From NCBI GenBank assembly GCA_002730315.1, contig PBZW01000070.1:1-47318 (forward strand): 47,318 nt of DNA, given 5' to 3'. Under the pieces are notes generated by a model, which was given only the letters and a program-made list of their open reading frames with translations, was not told where the DNA came from and ran no database searches. Of the stretch, positions 28,787 to 38,600 are shown piece by piece. How positions within the stretch are numbered: position 1 is the stretch's first letter; each line of letters opens with the position of its first letter. The stretch is from Fidelibacterota bacterium. Lineage in GTDB: Bacteria > Fidelibacterota > Marinisomatia > Marinisomatales > TCS55. The translations under genes were made by a program, and so were the position numbers.

Positions 28787-29887
28787 ATGGCATTACGCTG
28801 CGGCATAGTCGGACTGCCCAATGTGGGCAAGTCTACCATTTTTAACGCACTAACAGCTTCATCTATCCCGGCGGATAATTACCCGTTTTGCACCATTGAT
28901 CCCCACGTGGGTATTGTGGAGCTTCCAGATCCCCGATTGAAAAATCTGGCGCCCATATTCAACCCCGAAAAGGTTACTCCCGCCACTGTGGAATTCACCG
29001 ATATTGCCGGTCTGGTTCGAGGCGCAAGTAAGGGGGAAGGATTAGGAAATCAATTCCTAGGGCAAATACGCCAAGTGACGGCTATTATCCACGTTGTACG
29101 GTGTTTTGATGATGAAGATGTAACACATGTTGAAGGCGGTGTAGACCCGGTGCGGGATGCAGAACTTATTGAAACAGAGCTGTTACTGGCAGACCTGGAA
29201 ACGCTGGAAAAAAGAGTATTCAAAACTGAAAAAGCGGCCAAGTCAGGTGGGAAAAAAGAAAAAAAAGAACTGGATGTGATCCAGCGGTTGTTGAACCACT
29301 GCAACGAAGGGCATCGGGCCAGGACATTCCAGGCTAATGAAGAAGAAACAGCTATTATTCGCTCTCTCCATCTACTGACTAGAAAACCCATTTTATATGT
29401 GGCCAACGTGGATGAAACAGAGATCACCCATGAGCAACGCGGTCACTTGGAAGAACAATTAGTTTGTTTTGCTGAAAAAGAAGGAAACATGGCGATTCGC
29501 CTGTGCGGTAAGCTGGAGCAGGAGATTGCTGTTTTGCCCGATGATGAAAAAGCCATTTTCTTGGAAGAGTATAACCTCCCCGAACCGGGACTAAACAAAC
29601 TCATTCACGCTGGCTTCAGACTGTTGGAACTGGAAACTTTCTTTACCGGCGGAGACAGGGAAGTTCGGGCTTGGACCATTAAACAAGGGACCACTGCTCC
29701 GGAAGCAGCGGGGGAAATACATACGGACTTTCAGCGGGGCTTTATCAAAGCCGAGGTCATCAAGTACAAAGACCTGGTGCGGCTAGGCACAGAAAAAGCG
29801 GTTAAGGATGCTGGCTTGGCCAAACTTCAGGGGAAGGATTACCTGGTAGAAGATGGTGATTGTATATATTTTCATTTCAATGTGTAA
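28787..29887 (+). CDS. ychF: Redox-regulated ATPase/GTPase YchF
   Basis: This 366-residue protein has the standard YchF/Ola1 length. Walker A GLPNVGKST is at 9-17, followed by DNYPFCTIDPHVGIVELPD, switch region FTDIAGLVRGASKGEGLGNQFL, and a non-canonical specificity motif (NVDE) typical of the ATP-preferring YchF group. A coiled-coil insert spans about 130-200, and the C-terminal TGS domain contains TWTIKQGTTAPEAAGEIHTDFQRGFIKAEV. The protein binds ribosomes and is linked to translation and oxidative stress. Confidence 0.97.
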   Translation: MALRCGIVGLPNVGKSTIFNALTASSIPADNYPFCTIDPHVGIVELPDPRLKNLAPIFNPEKVTPATVEFTDIAGLVRGASKGEGLGNQFLGQIRQVTAIIHVVRCFDDEDVTHVEGGVDPVRDAELIETELLLADLETLEKRVFKTEKAAKSGGKKEKKELDVIQRLLNHCNEGHRARTFQANEEETAIIRSLHLLTRKPILYVANVDETEITHEQRGHLEEQLVCFAEKEGNMAIRLCGKLEQEIAVLPDDEKAIFLEEYNLPEPGLNKLIHAGFRLLELETFFTGGDREVRAWTIKQGTTAPEAAGEIHTDFQRGFIKAEVIKYKDLVRLGTEKAVKDAGLAKLQGKDYLVEDGDCIYFHFNV

Positions 29888-29970
29888 AAAATGATTGGAT
29901 AATTGAATGCATGAATGATTGTTATTATACTTCGTGCCTTATTTCAACAGGCAATTAACCAATCAACCCA

Positions 29971-30447
29971 ATGTTTTTCTTCATGATCACATCCTACGTC
30001 TTGGTCGCCTTGTCTGGAGTAGGACTCCTTTTTGTAGGGGCCAACCACTATTTCAATTTTTGGCCTACCAGCCATATTACTTTGGACCTGTTGGTAAGTA
30101 TCATATTCATTGCCGCCCAGACTTTGGTCATGTTCTTCTTCGTAGGGACTGGAGTTAATATAAAAGAATACACTCTGTCTCATCCCGAGATAGGAGATAA
30201 GTTTTATAAAGGTGTTTTGGGAATCAAACGCAAACTATATCCATCCACTATGATGGTAACGATTTTATTTATGACTGCGGTCATATTGGACGGGGCATTT
30301 TATTTAGGGAAGGTTAGCGAATGGTGGTTTTACATTTTTTATGTATTCACACTCTATTATTATATCAAAGCTACCCTTACCCAACACAAGGCCTTCATCG
30401 GCAGTACCAATATTGTATTGGCCATGACTGGAGTAGTAAGAAAATAA
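29971..30447 (+). CDS. Unrecognised four-helix membrane protein
   Basis: This 158-residue protein has about four hydrophobic segments: residues near 5-24, 38-60, 93-113 and 120-136. A polar loop of about 30 residues (GTGVNIKEYTLSHPEIGDKFYKGV) lies between helices 2 and 3 and ends in basic GIKRKLYP. No catalytic motif is visible and I do not recognise the family. The start may be Met1 or Met5; neither has a clear ribosome binding site. An intrinsic terminator begins at its stop codon. Confidence 0.7.
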   Translation: MFFFMITSYVLVALSGVGLLFVGANHYFNFWPTSHITLDLLVSIIFIAAQTLVMFFFVGTGVNIKEYTLSHPEIGDKFYKGVLGIKRKLYPSTMMVTILFMTAVILDGAFYLGKVSEWWFYIFYVFTLYYYIKATLTQHKAFIGSTNIVLAMTGVVRK

Positions 30448-30471
30448 AAAAGGGCAAAAAACTGCCCTTTT
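30448..30471 (+). terminator. Intrinsic terminator, possibly bidirectional
   Basis: The stem AAAAGGGCA/TGCCCTTTT with a 6-nt A-rich loop starts next to the stop codon of the plus-strand membrane protein. The 3' arm supplies the U run, and on the minus strand the mirrored T run serves the convergent membrane-protein gene that ends 25 nt away. Confidence 0.85.
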
Positions 30472-30495
30472 AAAATAGTGTTTAATTAGCAGTAG

Positions 30496-31071
30496 TCAGT
30501 CTTCTTCGTCCTCCTCATAGACATATTCGTATTCATCATCCTCATTGAAGTAATAGGGGTATGAATAGTCGTATTCTTCATATTCATCATACTCATCATC
30601 ATCGTCATCTGCTTCATCTTCTTTTTCCTGTTTTACTACAATAACTCGAGGGTCTTCTTCTCCCAGGAGAGCCCGATCCACCAATTCTTGTTCCCTGGCT
30701 GTGAGCTTCTGGCCATCCAGAGACAATTTCTGGCGGTATAATACACCGCTTAAGGTTCCAAAAAATAGGACCACAAGGGCCATAACTGACCCTTCGGCCT
30801 TGAATTCAATTCCACCCCACATGTTCTGCTCCCAGCCAAAGTTCATGAAAACCGCCAACGACAGTAATACACCAAACAGAATAATGAAATTCCCCATGAT
30901 GTCCGGAGCAGCAGTATCCATTACAGCAAAGTAGAGGAGCCAGATCAGTACACCGGCGACTGCAAAAAAGATACCCAGCACATAATTTTCTGCTAATACA
31001 GAAAGGACAAACCCTACTATGGCGCCAAGGGGGATGATAAATCCTATTCCGGATCTGACGTCAGAGGCCAT
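30496..31071 (-). CDS. Membrane protein with long acidic, tyrosine-rich tail
   Basis: This 191-residue protein has about four transmembrane helices in its first 110 residues (for example FIIPLGAIVGFVLSVLA, LGIFFAVAGVLIWLLYFAV, FIILFGVLLSLAVFM, SVMALVVLFFGTLSGVLY). A cytoplasmic-looking linker RQKLSLDGQKLTAREQELVDRALLGEEDP follows. The last 45 or so residues are almost only Asp, Glu and Tyr. No family is recognised. The linker LTAREQELVDRAL is reminiscent of short regulatory helices but is not a known motif. It is transcribed divergently from the Gfo/Idh/MocA gene. Confidence 0.75.
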   Translation of the reverse strand: MASDVRSGIGFIIPLGAIVGFVLSVLAENYVLGIFFAVAGVLIWLLYFAVMDTAAPDIMGNFIILFGVLLSLAVFMNFGWEQNMWGGIEFKAEGSVMALVVLFFGTLSGVLYRQKLSLDGQKLTAREQELVDRALLGEEDPRVIVVKQEKEDEADDDDDEYDEYEEYDYSYPYYFNEDDEYEYVYEEDEED

Positions 31072-31143
31072 ATTAAATAGTGTATTTTACTTGGTTCATG
31101 TTAATTGACTTACCTCGAATGTAGACGAAAATTGGTCGTTTTC

Positions 31144-31206
31144 TAAAGGAAATGCAAGAAAATTCCTTTATCCTCATTTTAGGGAACACTTATAACATTA
31201 TAGTGT
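31144..31206. promoter_or_regulatory. Two inverted repeats in a divergent promoter region
   Basis: The 160-bp gap between the acidic-tail membrane gene and the Gfo/Idh/MocA gene holds two hairpin-like elements. TAAAGGAA-N11-TTCCTTTA (31144-31170) is perfect over 8 bp. ACACTTATAACATTATAGTGT (31186-31206) pairs over 9 bp with one bulged T and ends 25 bp before the plus-strand ATG. They could be operators for either gene; no -35 box was identified. Confidence 0.35.
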
Positions 31207-31231
31207 AGAAGTGTAATTTCCCGACCTTATT

Positions 31232-32221
31232 ATGAACGAACCGTTTCCCAAGATCGGTGTCATAGGCGTAGGCCATTTGGGTCGGCATCACGTCAAACAT
31301 CTCGTAAATCATACCCATGCTAACTTTATTGGTATCACCGATATTGATATTGACCGCACCAGAGAAATAGCAGAAGAATTTGATTGTGCGAGTTACGGTT
31401 CTTTGGAATCATTATTGGATGAAGTCGATGCAGTGTCTATTGTGACCCCGACACGGACCCATGCTGATGTTGCAGAGCAGTGCATTGCCGCGGGGAAACA
31501 TGTCTTTATTGAAAAACCCATAACCAAAACTGTGGCAGAAGCAGATCAATTATTACAACAGGCGGCTGAACAAAATATAGTGATTCAGGTGGGGCACATT
31601 GAACGCTTGAACCCAGCCCTCTTGGCCCTGAAGGAATTTGACCTGAATCCAAAATTTATTGAGGTTCAGCGGCTGGCACCATATACTATACGCGGGACGG
31701 ATGTACCTGTCGTCCTAGACCTTATGATTCATGATATTGATATCATTCTATCTCTGGTGGACTCTCCCGTGAAAAATATTAGAGCCAGCGGTGTATCTCT
31801 GCTTTCTGATTCTGTAGATATTGCCAACGCCCGCCTGCGCTTTGAAAATGGCACGGTAGCAAATATTACCTCCAGTCGTATCGCACGAAATAAAGTGCGC
31901 AAGATAAAAGTCTTCCAAAAAGAAATGTACGCCACCATCGATCTGCTGTTGGGATTAACAGAAGTTTACCGCGTATTGGATGAAGAACAGGATGACCCCA
32001 ATGCCATCCAATCGGCAGCGCTGGATGCATATGGCAATCATAAAAAGATCGTTTATGAAAAACCGGATGTCAATCAATTCGATGCGCTGGAGATGGAGCT
32101 CACCAATTTCATTGCGTCTGTCAAAGGAAAATCGTCACCCATTGTGGATGGCCGGGCCGGGCGAGATGCTCTGGATGTGGCGACCAAAATACATGATATG
32201 ATCCTGGAAGATATTCATTAA
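31232..32221 (+). CDS. Gfo/Idh/MocA family oxidoreductase
   Basis: This 329-residue protein begins with a Rossmann fold, IGVIGVGHLGRHHVKHL. The family motif EKPITKTVAEADQL carries the conserved Lys of the EKP sequence. VGHIERLNPA and LDLMIHDIDIILSL follow in the substrate-binding C-terminal domain, where HDID is a conserved catalytic block. The family oxidises or reduces sugars with NAD(P). It leads the lpxB-acyltransferase-lpxK series, so a role in nucleotide-sugar or lipid A modification is likely. GnnA of Acidithiobacillus, which oxidises UDP-GlcNAc for amide-linked lipid A, belongs to this family and sits near lpxB. No gnnB-type aminotransferase is present here. Confidence 0.85.
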   Translation: MNEPFPKIGVIGVGHLGRHHVKHLVNHTHANFIGITDIDIDRTREIAEEFDCASYGSLESLLDEVDAVSIVTPTRTHADVAEQCIAAGKHVFIEKPITKTVAEADQLLQQAAEQNIVIQVGHIERLNPALLALKEFDLNPKFIEVQRLAPYTIRGTDVPVVLDLMIHDIDIILSLVDSPVKNIRASGVSLLSDSVDIANARLRFENGTVANITSSRIARNKVRKIKVFQKEMYATIDLLLGLTEVYRVLDEEQDDPNAIQSAALDAYGNHKKIVYEKPDVNQFDALEMELTNFIASVKGKSSPIVDGRAGRDALDVATKIHDMILEDIH

Positions 32222-32796
32222 TGGATATTCGAAATTTCTTTTTTAAGAACCGTAGCTATACACCGGTTCCCTTGGCGCTGTTGATCATTTATTTCTCTAC
32301 GCCAGCATTGCCTTACTTATGGTATGGATTGGGATGTTTGATCATTGGAGAAAGTATTCGCTTCTGGGCGGTGAGTTATGCCGGCGGCATCACTCGAACC
32401 ACCAAAGTCGGAGCGCCAAAACTATGCTCATCTGGACCATTTGTCCATGTGCGCAACCCTTTATACATCGGAAATCTATTTCTTTTTTCAGGTATGGTGC
32501 TGACCGCTGGCGCACCAAATGTATGGGTCATGCTTGGGATCACATGGATCTTCTTTCTGACCCAATATGCGCTGATCATTTCGCTGGAGGAGGAAACGCT
32601 CGTGAATCTTTTTGGAGATGATTATTCCACATACCAAAAGAATGTTCCTCGGCTATTTCCTCGGCTATCTCCATGGAAAAGTGATGACGACCGCACACCA
32701 ATGACATTCATGAAAACACTGAAAACAGAAAAACGTACCCTTCAGAATATTGTTTTTATTTTACTATTAGTGGTGATCCGTCAGCAATTTGTCTGA
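32221..32796 (+). CDS. Isoprenylcysteine methyltransferase-like/phospholipid methyltransferase family membrane protein
   Basis: This 191-residue protein has about five hydrophobic segments and a last C-terminal one (IVFILLLVVIRQQF). The block GPFVHVRNPLYIGNLFLFSGM, followed by EEETLVNLFGDDYSTYQKNVPRLFP, is the SAM-binding signature shared by the ICMT/PEMT family (RNP-Y and the late EE...F...Y). Bacterial members methylate diverse lipids. The start overlaps the oxidoreductase stop by one base (TAATG), so the two are coupled. Its position before lpxB suggests an envelope lipid target, which is inference only. Confidence 0.8.
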   Translation: MDIRNFFFKNRSYTPVPLALLIIYFSTPALPYLWYGLGCLIIGESIRFWAVSYAGGITRTTKVGAPKLCSSGPFVHVRNPLYIGNLFLFSGMVLTAGAPNVWVMLGITWIFFLTQYALIISLEEETLVNLFGDDYSTYQKNVPRLFPRLSPWKSDDDRTPMTFMKTLKTEKRTLQNIVFILLLVVIRQQFV

Positions 32797-32834
32797 TCCT
32801 CGCTCATTTCAGTGATCATTTGTAACATCACCCC

Positions 32835-33953
32835 ATGACTTCAAACCAAAACCCTCTATTTTTCCTCGTTGCCGGGGAAGAATCCGGTGATATTCACGGG
32901 GCAAAACTCATGGAACAGATTTCTGTTCAATGCCCGGAGGCTTCTTTTATGGGCCACGGTGGAGACAAGATGAAAGCCGCTGGATTGGATATCATTGAAC
33001 ATGTAGACGACCTGGCAATGATGGGCTTTACGGAGGTTATTAAACACCTGCCCTACATGCTGAACGTCATGGGCCAGACCTTGGGCAAGATCAGAGAAGC
33101 CCGACCAAACCGGCTCATCCTTATTGATTATCCAGGATTCAATTTGCGGTTGGCGAAAAACATTCATCCTTTAGGAATTCCCATTACTTATTTTATTCTT
33201 CCACAGGTTTGGGCATGGAAGGAAAAACGGGTCAAAACCATTCGACGTTGTGTAGACCAAGCATTGTGTATTTTTCCCTTTGAACAACAATGGTTCGAGG
33301 AGCATGGAATAAATGCACATTTTGTTGGGCATCCATTCACAGATCTGCAGACTCCATCCATGTCCCGAGATGATTTTTTTCGAGAACATGGGTTGAGGTC
33401 AGATAAACCTGTCCTGGTCCTTTTCCCAGGGAGCCGCCAGCAGGAAGTCGATAATCACTTACCGATCTTTGAACAATCTGTTTCTTTGCTTGACAATGAT
33501 CTGCAAGTGATCGTGGGAAAAGCACCCCAAGTGGATCTGGGTAATATTCCAGTTCATTGGGCAGTGGAAGAAAGTGATACCCGCTTATGCCTTGAATACG
33601 GAACGGCTGTCCTTACGTCCTCTGGAACAGCCACACTCCAATCTGCCGTGCATGATATACCGGCGGTGGTAAGTTATAAAATGTCTGGAGGAAGTTGGTG
33701 GCTCGCAAAACATTTGACCAACGTCCCTTTCGCTGCCATGAGCAATCTCATTGTAGGTAAAAGGGTGGTTCCAGAATTTTTGCAAAAGGACATGACCCCG
33801 GCTAATCTTGCCGATGCTGTTCAACCCTTATTGAACGATTCTCCGGAAAGAAAAAACATGCTTCGTGGCTATGAAAAGATACGACGGACATTGGGAATTC
33901 CCGGTGCCTACGAACGAGCCGCAGAAACTATCTTAACGCGGATAAAAATATGA
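32835..33953 (+). CDS. lpxB: Lipid-A-disaccharide synthase
   Basis: This 372-residue GT19 glycosyltransferase has the normal length. It begins FFLVAGEESGDIHGAKLM, with GEESGD the family signature. LILIDYPGFNLRLAK, YFILPQVWAWKEKR, FVGHPFTD, LFPGSRQQEVDNHLP and the late TSSGTATLQSAVHDIPAVVSYKM follow in the LpxB order. It joins lipid X and UDP-diacylglucosamine to make the disaccharide core of lipid A on the inner membrane. It is followed with a 4-nt overlap by the DUF374 acyltransferase gene. Confidence 0.97.
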   Translation: MTSNQNPLFFLVAGEESGDIHGAKLMEQISVQCPEASFMGHGGDKMKAAGLDIIEHVDDLAMMGFTEVIKHLPYMLNVMGQTLGKIREARPNRLILIDYPGFNLRLAKNIHPLGIPITYFILPQVWAWKEKRVKTIRRCVDQALCIFPFEQQWFEEHGINAHFVGHPFTDLQTPSMSRDDFFREHGLRSDKPVLVLFPGSRQQEVDNHLPIFEQSVSLLDNDLQVIVGKAPQVDLGNIPVHWAVEESDTRLCLEYGTAVLTSSGTATLQSAVHDIPAVVSYKMSGGSWWLAKHLTNVPFAAMSNLIVGKRVVPEFLQKDMTPANLADAVQPLLNDSPERKNMLRGYEKIRRTLGIPGAYERAAETILTRIKI

Positions 33954-34594
33954 AGAAAAAGATTTTATTTTTTCTGGGGGTAGTTTTTGGGAAATGGATC
34001 TTGAAATTCTTGTATGGAACCAGTCGCTGGCATATTGAAGGCGATGGGCAAATTGAAAAATTGAGAGCAGAAGGACGCTCTATCATTTTTGCCATTTGGC
34101 ATGGAAATCTATTACCCGGATATATGTATGTGGCGGATAAACAGCCCTATGGTGTGGCGGGAAAACACGGGGATGCAGAAATCATTTCACGAATTGCTAT
34201 AAAATTAGGTTATATACCCATTCGGGGATCAAGTTCGGATGGCGGTCGAGAAGCCTATATGAAAATTGTAAATGTATTAAATAAAAAAGGTTCGCTTGTG
34301 TTTATTACGCCCGATGGACCAAAAGGTCCGGCCAAAGAACTAAAACCTGGGACAATAAAAGCTGCTATGCGTACGGGTGCAGCTATTTTACCAGTTGGAA
34401 GCGCTACCTCAAAACATTGGAAACCAACCAATTGGGATACGTTTTATGTGGTAAAACCCTTTGGACAAATTCATCTTTTGATCGGCGACCCCATGACATT
34501 TTCTGAAAATGATAATTTTAATGAATGCTCTTCAAAATTAAAGTTAGAGTTGGACAGGTTGGAGCAGGAGGCCATGAAACGTGCAGGAATTTGA
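33950..34594 (+). CDS. DUF374 lysophospholipid acyltransferase-like protein (LpxJ-like)
   Basis: This 214-residue protein starts with a hydrophobic N-terminal anchor. Its acyltransferase signature is IIFAIWHGNLLP, with the His-x4-type site seen as WHGN, then GRGSSSDGG (as PIRGSSSDGGREA), VFITPDGPKGPA and KPGTIKAAMRTGAAILPVG. This is the DUF374 pattern. A DUF374 protein, LpxJ, is a known alternative late lipid A acyltransferase in Campylobacter and relatives. Placement between lpxB and lpxK strongly supports a similar task here. It may replace LpxL/LpxM; acyl specificity is unknown. It overlaps lpxK by 14 nt. Confidence 0.86.
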   Translation: MKKKILFFLGVVFGKWILKFLYGTSRWHIEGDGQIEKLRAEGRSIIFAIWHGNLLPGYMYVADKQPYGVAGKHGDAEIISRIAIKLGYIPIRGSSSDGGREAYMKIVNVLNKKGSLVFITPDGPKGPAKELKPGTIKAAMRTGAAILPVGSATSKHWKPTNWDTFYVVKPFGQIHLLIGDPMTFSENDNFNECSSKLKLELDRLEQEAMKRAGI

Positions 34595-35612
34595 TATCCA
34601 TTCGCTGAAAAAATATCGTTTTCTGCTATGGCCATTAGGGTTCTTTTATTGGCTGCTTATCTTTTGGCGGAATTTCTTTTATAACATCGGTTTCTTTGTT
34701 TCCCGAAAATTGCCTTGTAAGGTCATCAGTGTGGGTAATCTATCTGTAGGTGGTACAGGAAAAACACCTTTTGTCATTTTATTAGCAAACATTTTAGCGG
34801 AACAGGGAAAGTCAGTTGCAATATTAAGCCGGGGGTATAAAAGACAATCCAAAGGAACCCTGGTAGTCAGTAACGGAAATGAAATAAAAACATCATTGGA
34901 CGAGGGTGGCGATGAGCCTTTTATGATAGCTAATAAATTGGGGAAAGTACCGGTGGTGGTGGATGAGAACCGCTATCGTGGTGGGCAATTCATTTGCAAT
35001 GAATTCAATCCGGACATTATTATTATGGATGATGCCTTTCAGCATCGCCGTGTATTTCGGGATGTGGATATTGTACTGATGAACAGCAATAATCATAATC
35101 CCCGTCTTCTGCCTTATGGCCTACTCCGGGAACCGCTGGGAAATGTAAAACGGGCGGATATAACGATCTTTACGAAAACAAACCTGACACCTCCAAAGGA
35201 ATCACTGATCCAAACCGTATCTAAAAAATGTTCACTTACATTCATGTCAGAATTGGTACCAGCAAGTGATCTGATCGGAATGGATGGGACCACTAAACCA
35301 ATAGAAGATATCAATCAGCCTGCGGTGGCGGTATCGGGAGTTGGGGATCCAGACAGTTTTGAAGTAATACTGGATGAAACCGGGATGGATTATGTTCACC
35401 ATTTTCGTCATGATGACCATGCTGAATATTCAGACACAGACTTGGAAGTGATCAGGGAAGTCTTCTTATCTGCAGAAGCAACGGCTATCATTACAACAGA
35501 AAAAGACTTGGCTAAACTGGAAGGATTAAATGATCTACCAGTTTTTGCTATAAAAGTTGATATTGGATTATCAGAAAAAGATCAGGCTGATTTATTATAC
35601 TTAATTAACTGA
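34581..35612 (+). CDS. lpxK: Tetraacyldisaccharide 4'-kinase
   Basis: This 343-residue protein has the normal LpxK length. It has an N-terminal membrane helix at about 18-40, Walker A VGGTGKTPF at 56-64, the second motif LSRGYKRQSKGTLVV, DEPFMIA, VVVDENRYRGG, and IIMDDAFQHRRVFRDVDIVL. It phosphorylates the 4' position of the lipid A disaccharide. It is the last gene of the plus-strand envelope series and converges on the FG-GAP protein gene 6 nt away, with no terminator hairpin between them. Confidence 0.97.
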   Translation: MQEFDIHSLKKYRFLLWPLGFFYWLLIFWRNFFYNIGFFVSRKLPCKVISVGNLSVGGTGKTPFVILLANILAEQGKSVAILSRGYKRQSKGTLVVSNGNEIKTSLDEGGDEPFMIANKLGKVPVVVDENRYRGGQFICNEFNPDIIIMDDAFQHRRVFRDVDIVLMNSNNHNPRLLPYGLLREPLGNVKRADITIFTKTNLTPPKESLIQTVSKKCSLTFMSELVPASDLIGMDGTTKPIEDINQPAVAVSGVGDPDSFEVILDETGMDYVHHFRHDDHAEYSDTDLEVIREVFLSAEATAIITTEKDLAKLEGLNDLPVFAIKVDIGLSEKDQADLLYLIN

Positions 35613-35618
35613 CCTTAT

Positions 35619-38600
35619 TTAAAACTGGGCAACGCCCCAGGCGAACATGACGCCCACAAAAGTGAGCATGAGAGGCCAGCCTGTGTTAACAAATCGGCGG
35701 GCATCGGGGTTCTCAAATACATGGATCTGGAATTGATGACTTGTGGTGGCTCCCCGTTCATCAATGGCAGTAATGATCACATCGTGAGGCCCTCGTTGAT
35801 TGTTCCGAGGTCTCCATTTGAAAAGTCCGGTCTTTTTATTGAATGATGCATATTTAGGCAAACGTATGGAGCGGAAAGAAACCTTGTCGTTATTCAAATC
35901 TTCCGCAATAATCTTATACCGATACTCATATCCCGTCAATCCTACTGGTTTGGGCTTGGAAACCACAGACGGAGGTATGTTGACAAAGACCTTTCCGCGC
36001 TGAGTGTCTTCATGATAACCGTCAGACACCTTGACTTCAAATTCGTGCTTGTTCACCTGGGATGCTTTAGGGATCCAGACCAGTTTTCCAGTATTGGACA
36101 TCTGCATTCCCTGGGGACCTTTGACCAATTCATAATGGAGCTCTGCGTCTGAATTCTTATCCTCCACTTGTACTTGGTATTTATACATTTCTTCCACCAA
36201 GGCCGCTTTCGGCGCTTGGGACACGATGGTTGCTGGATGGTTCACATAGAGATCAAATGACTGTTCATCTTTGGTATATCCGTCAGACACCACTAGTTTT
36301 ATGGGATAGGTATCGTACTGATCTTTACCCGGGGTCCACAACAGTGTTCCTGTAAACTCGTCTACTTCCATACCGTCCGGGAATTCTTCTAATGTATAGC
36401 GAATGGTGCTTCTTCGTTCTACAATAACTTTTGGAGGCTTCCCTTTTGATCCTTGGAAAAATTCCCATAGAGCATCTTTAACACTTACGGACCGATCATC
36501 TTTTTCTTCGATGATGATAATCAGCCGATCGTCCTCCCAAAAAATAGAGTGCACATAACGCTTCAAATTCAGACGGCTGAATTCTTCAGAATCCATTTCA
36601 CCCTGTCCCGTTTGATATACCACTTCAGTCGCGTTCCAATCGCCAATATAGCGATCCACGTTTTCCCGGTAGACGTCGTCGGCGATATTCACGGCATAGA
36701 TGCGTATCATTTCTATGTCCTCGATTTTTACAAGGTGTGCATAGGGCAGGAGTGTTCCCTTGTTCAGATCGGTGGTCATGATCTTGTACTTATACTGCTG
36801 ACCTACCGTGGCTTTCATAACAGGAATGGATACGAGCTTTATGGGTGCATTGATAAAAAAATTAGCTTCTACCGTCCTGACATCCATGCCATCGTCAATC
36901 TCGATCTTTAAAAGACCAAAGTCCATTTCATCACGGGTAGGTTCCCATCGCAAACGACCGGTGAATGGATCCATGCGCATTCCTTCCGGCATTTCAACAG
37001 CGGTAAAAGTAAGTTCAGCATTCACATTTGGATCATTAACCTCAAGCTGAAAATCCCATGCATAGCCCAAATTTACTTTGTTCATCGGTGGTGGAGCTTC
37101 GTCGATCACTGGTGGATGGTTCACGTATAAGGTTACTTCCTGTGTGTCAGCTGCTACACCATGGTTCACCGCCACAGCAAAATTCTGGGAATCTATCTGT
37201 GCTACGGCAGGTGTCCATTCAATATTTCCTGTTTCTGAAATGGACATCCCTTCCGGGTGATAGAGCATTTTATATTTCAATTCCTGTTCCAGATCGGGCC
37301 GCCATACGCCTACTTGATATTTAAACAGTTCATTCACTCGAATGATAGAGTCCGGTTCAGATAATATCTTCACCCCGGCTCTAGCAAATAGTTTGAATTC
37401 TTGGGCGGCTCTGTCAAACCCATCTGAGGCTACCAGTCGTACGTTATAAATATTCACATGACTGCTGTCCGTCTGCCAATACAATGCGCCGCTGGAATCC
37501 ATTTCCATTCCATCGGGAGCAGCTTCCAAAAGGAATTGGATCTTGGCATCAGTATTGAGGTCATTTACCACTGGAGAATATGTAAATAATGATTTTGCAA
37601 CAAATTCTGTTTCTTCAGGATCGGAAATGAATTCGGGTGTGTCATTCACGTAGATCCACAGCCGCTCATCATATCCTTCCAGGTGTGGAATAACCTTATA
37701 GGTCAACAGAGAATCTTCCTCTTCCGATTCCAACTCCACGTCTTCGCCTACTTTCATTTCCACATGATAGGCCAGTTTATAGGCTCCAAGCTGTGTACCG
37801 TTAGGAACCCACTGAATGGAACGTGTTTCATAATGGAAGAACATTCCTTTAGGCGGTGGTAATAACCACCTGAAACTGTAGAACTGGTTGGCTTCATCTT
37901 CAGGAATAGAATAGACAAATAATTGATCGATCGGTAAAACGTGCCTTGGCAATACGCCTTTGGGCAAAGGTTGTCCTAATGATTTCATAGGTTTGGCGCC
38001 CAATGAAATGGGTCCTGCACCACGACCTGCTATCTCCGGGAATATTTTTAATAGATCAACAGGTTCAGCCTGAGTATCTTGTACTGTTGGTTTATCAACC
38101 GGCGGAGGTAAACCAAGATCTGTGAGAAAAACAGACGTTTCATCCCCATCCCAGCCAGCTGCAATGGTCGTACCCATATACTGTCCGTTCGACACTATGG
38201 GGAGAGCTGAAAAGACCTGTATATCCACAGAATCGACTGTCAGCGTAAAATAACTTTCGGTTTTCTCTGCTGGTGTTTCTGCCCCGAAAGAGACTGTCAT
38301 CATATTCATTTCACCTGACACAAGGAGAATATCTTTATACCCATCCTGGTCAAAATCAGAGGTTTGAATGTTTGATAATGGACCTGCTTCATTGGGAATA
38401 TCATCTATAGCAACACCCGCATCAGATAATGTAAGACCGATCAAATGACCGCTTTGAAAGGGGGTAATTACATCCAAAAAACCATCTGCATCCCAATCAG
38501 TAACAGCAACAGAACGAGCAATAAATCCATTCATGCCAGGAATAGTTGTATGCGTAGCCGGTCCTTCTTTAAATGATCCATTTTTATTTTTAAACGGCTG

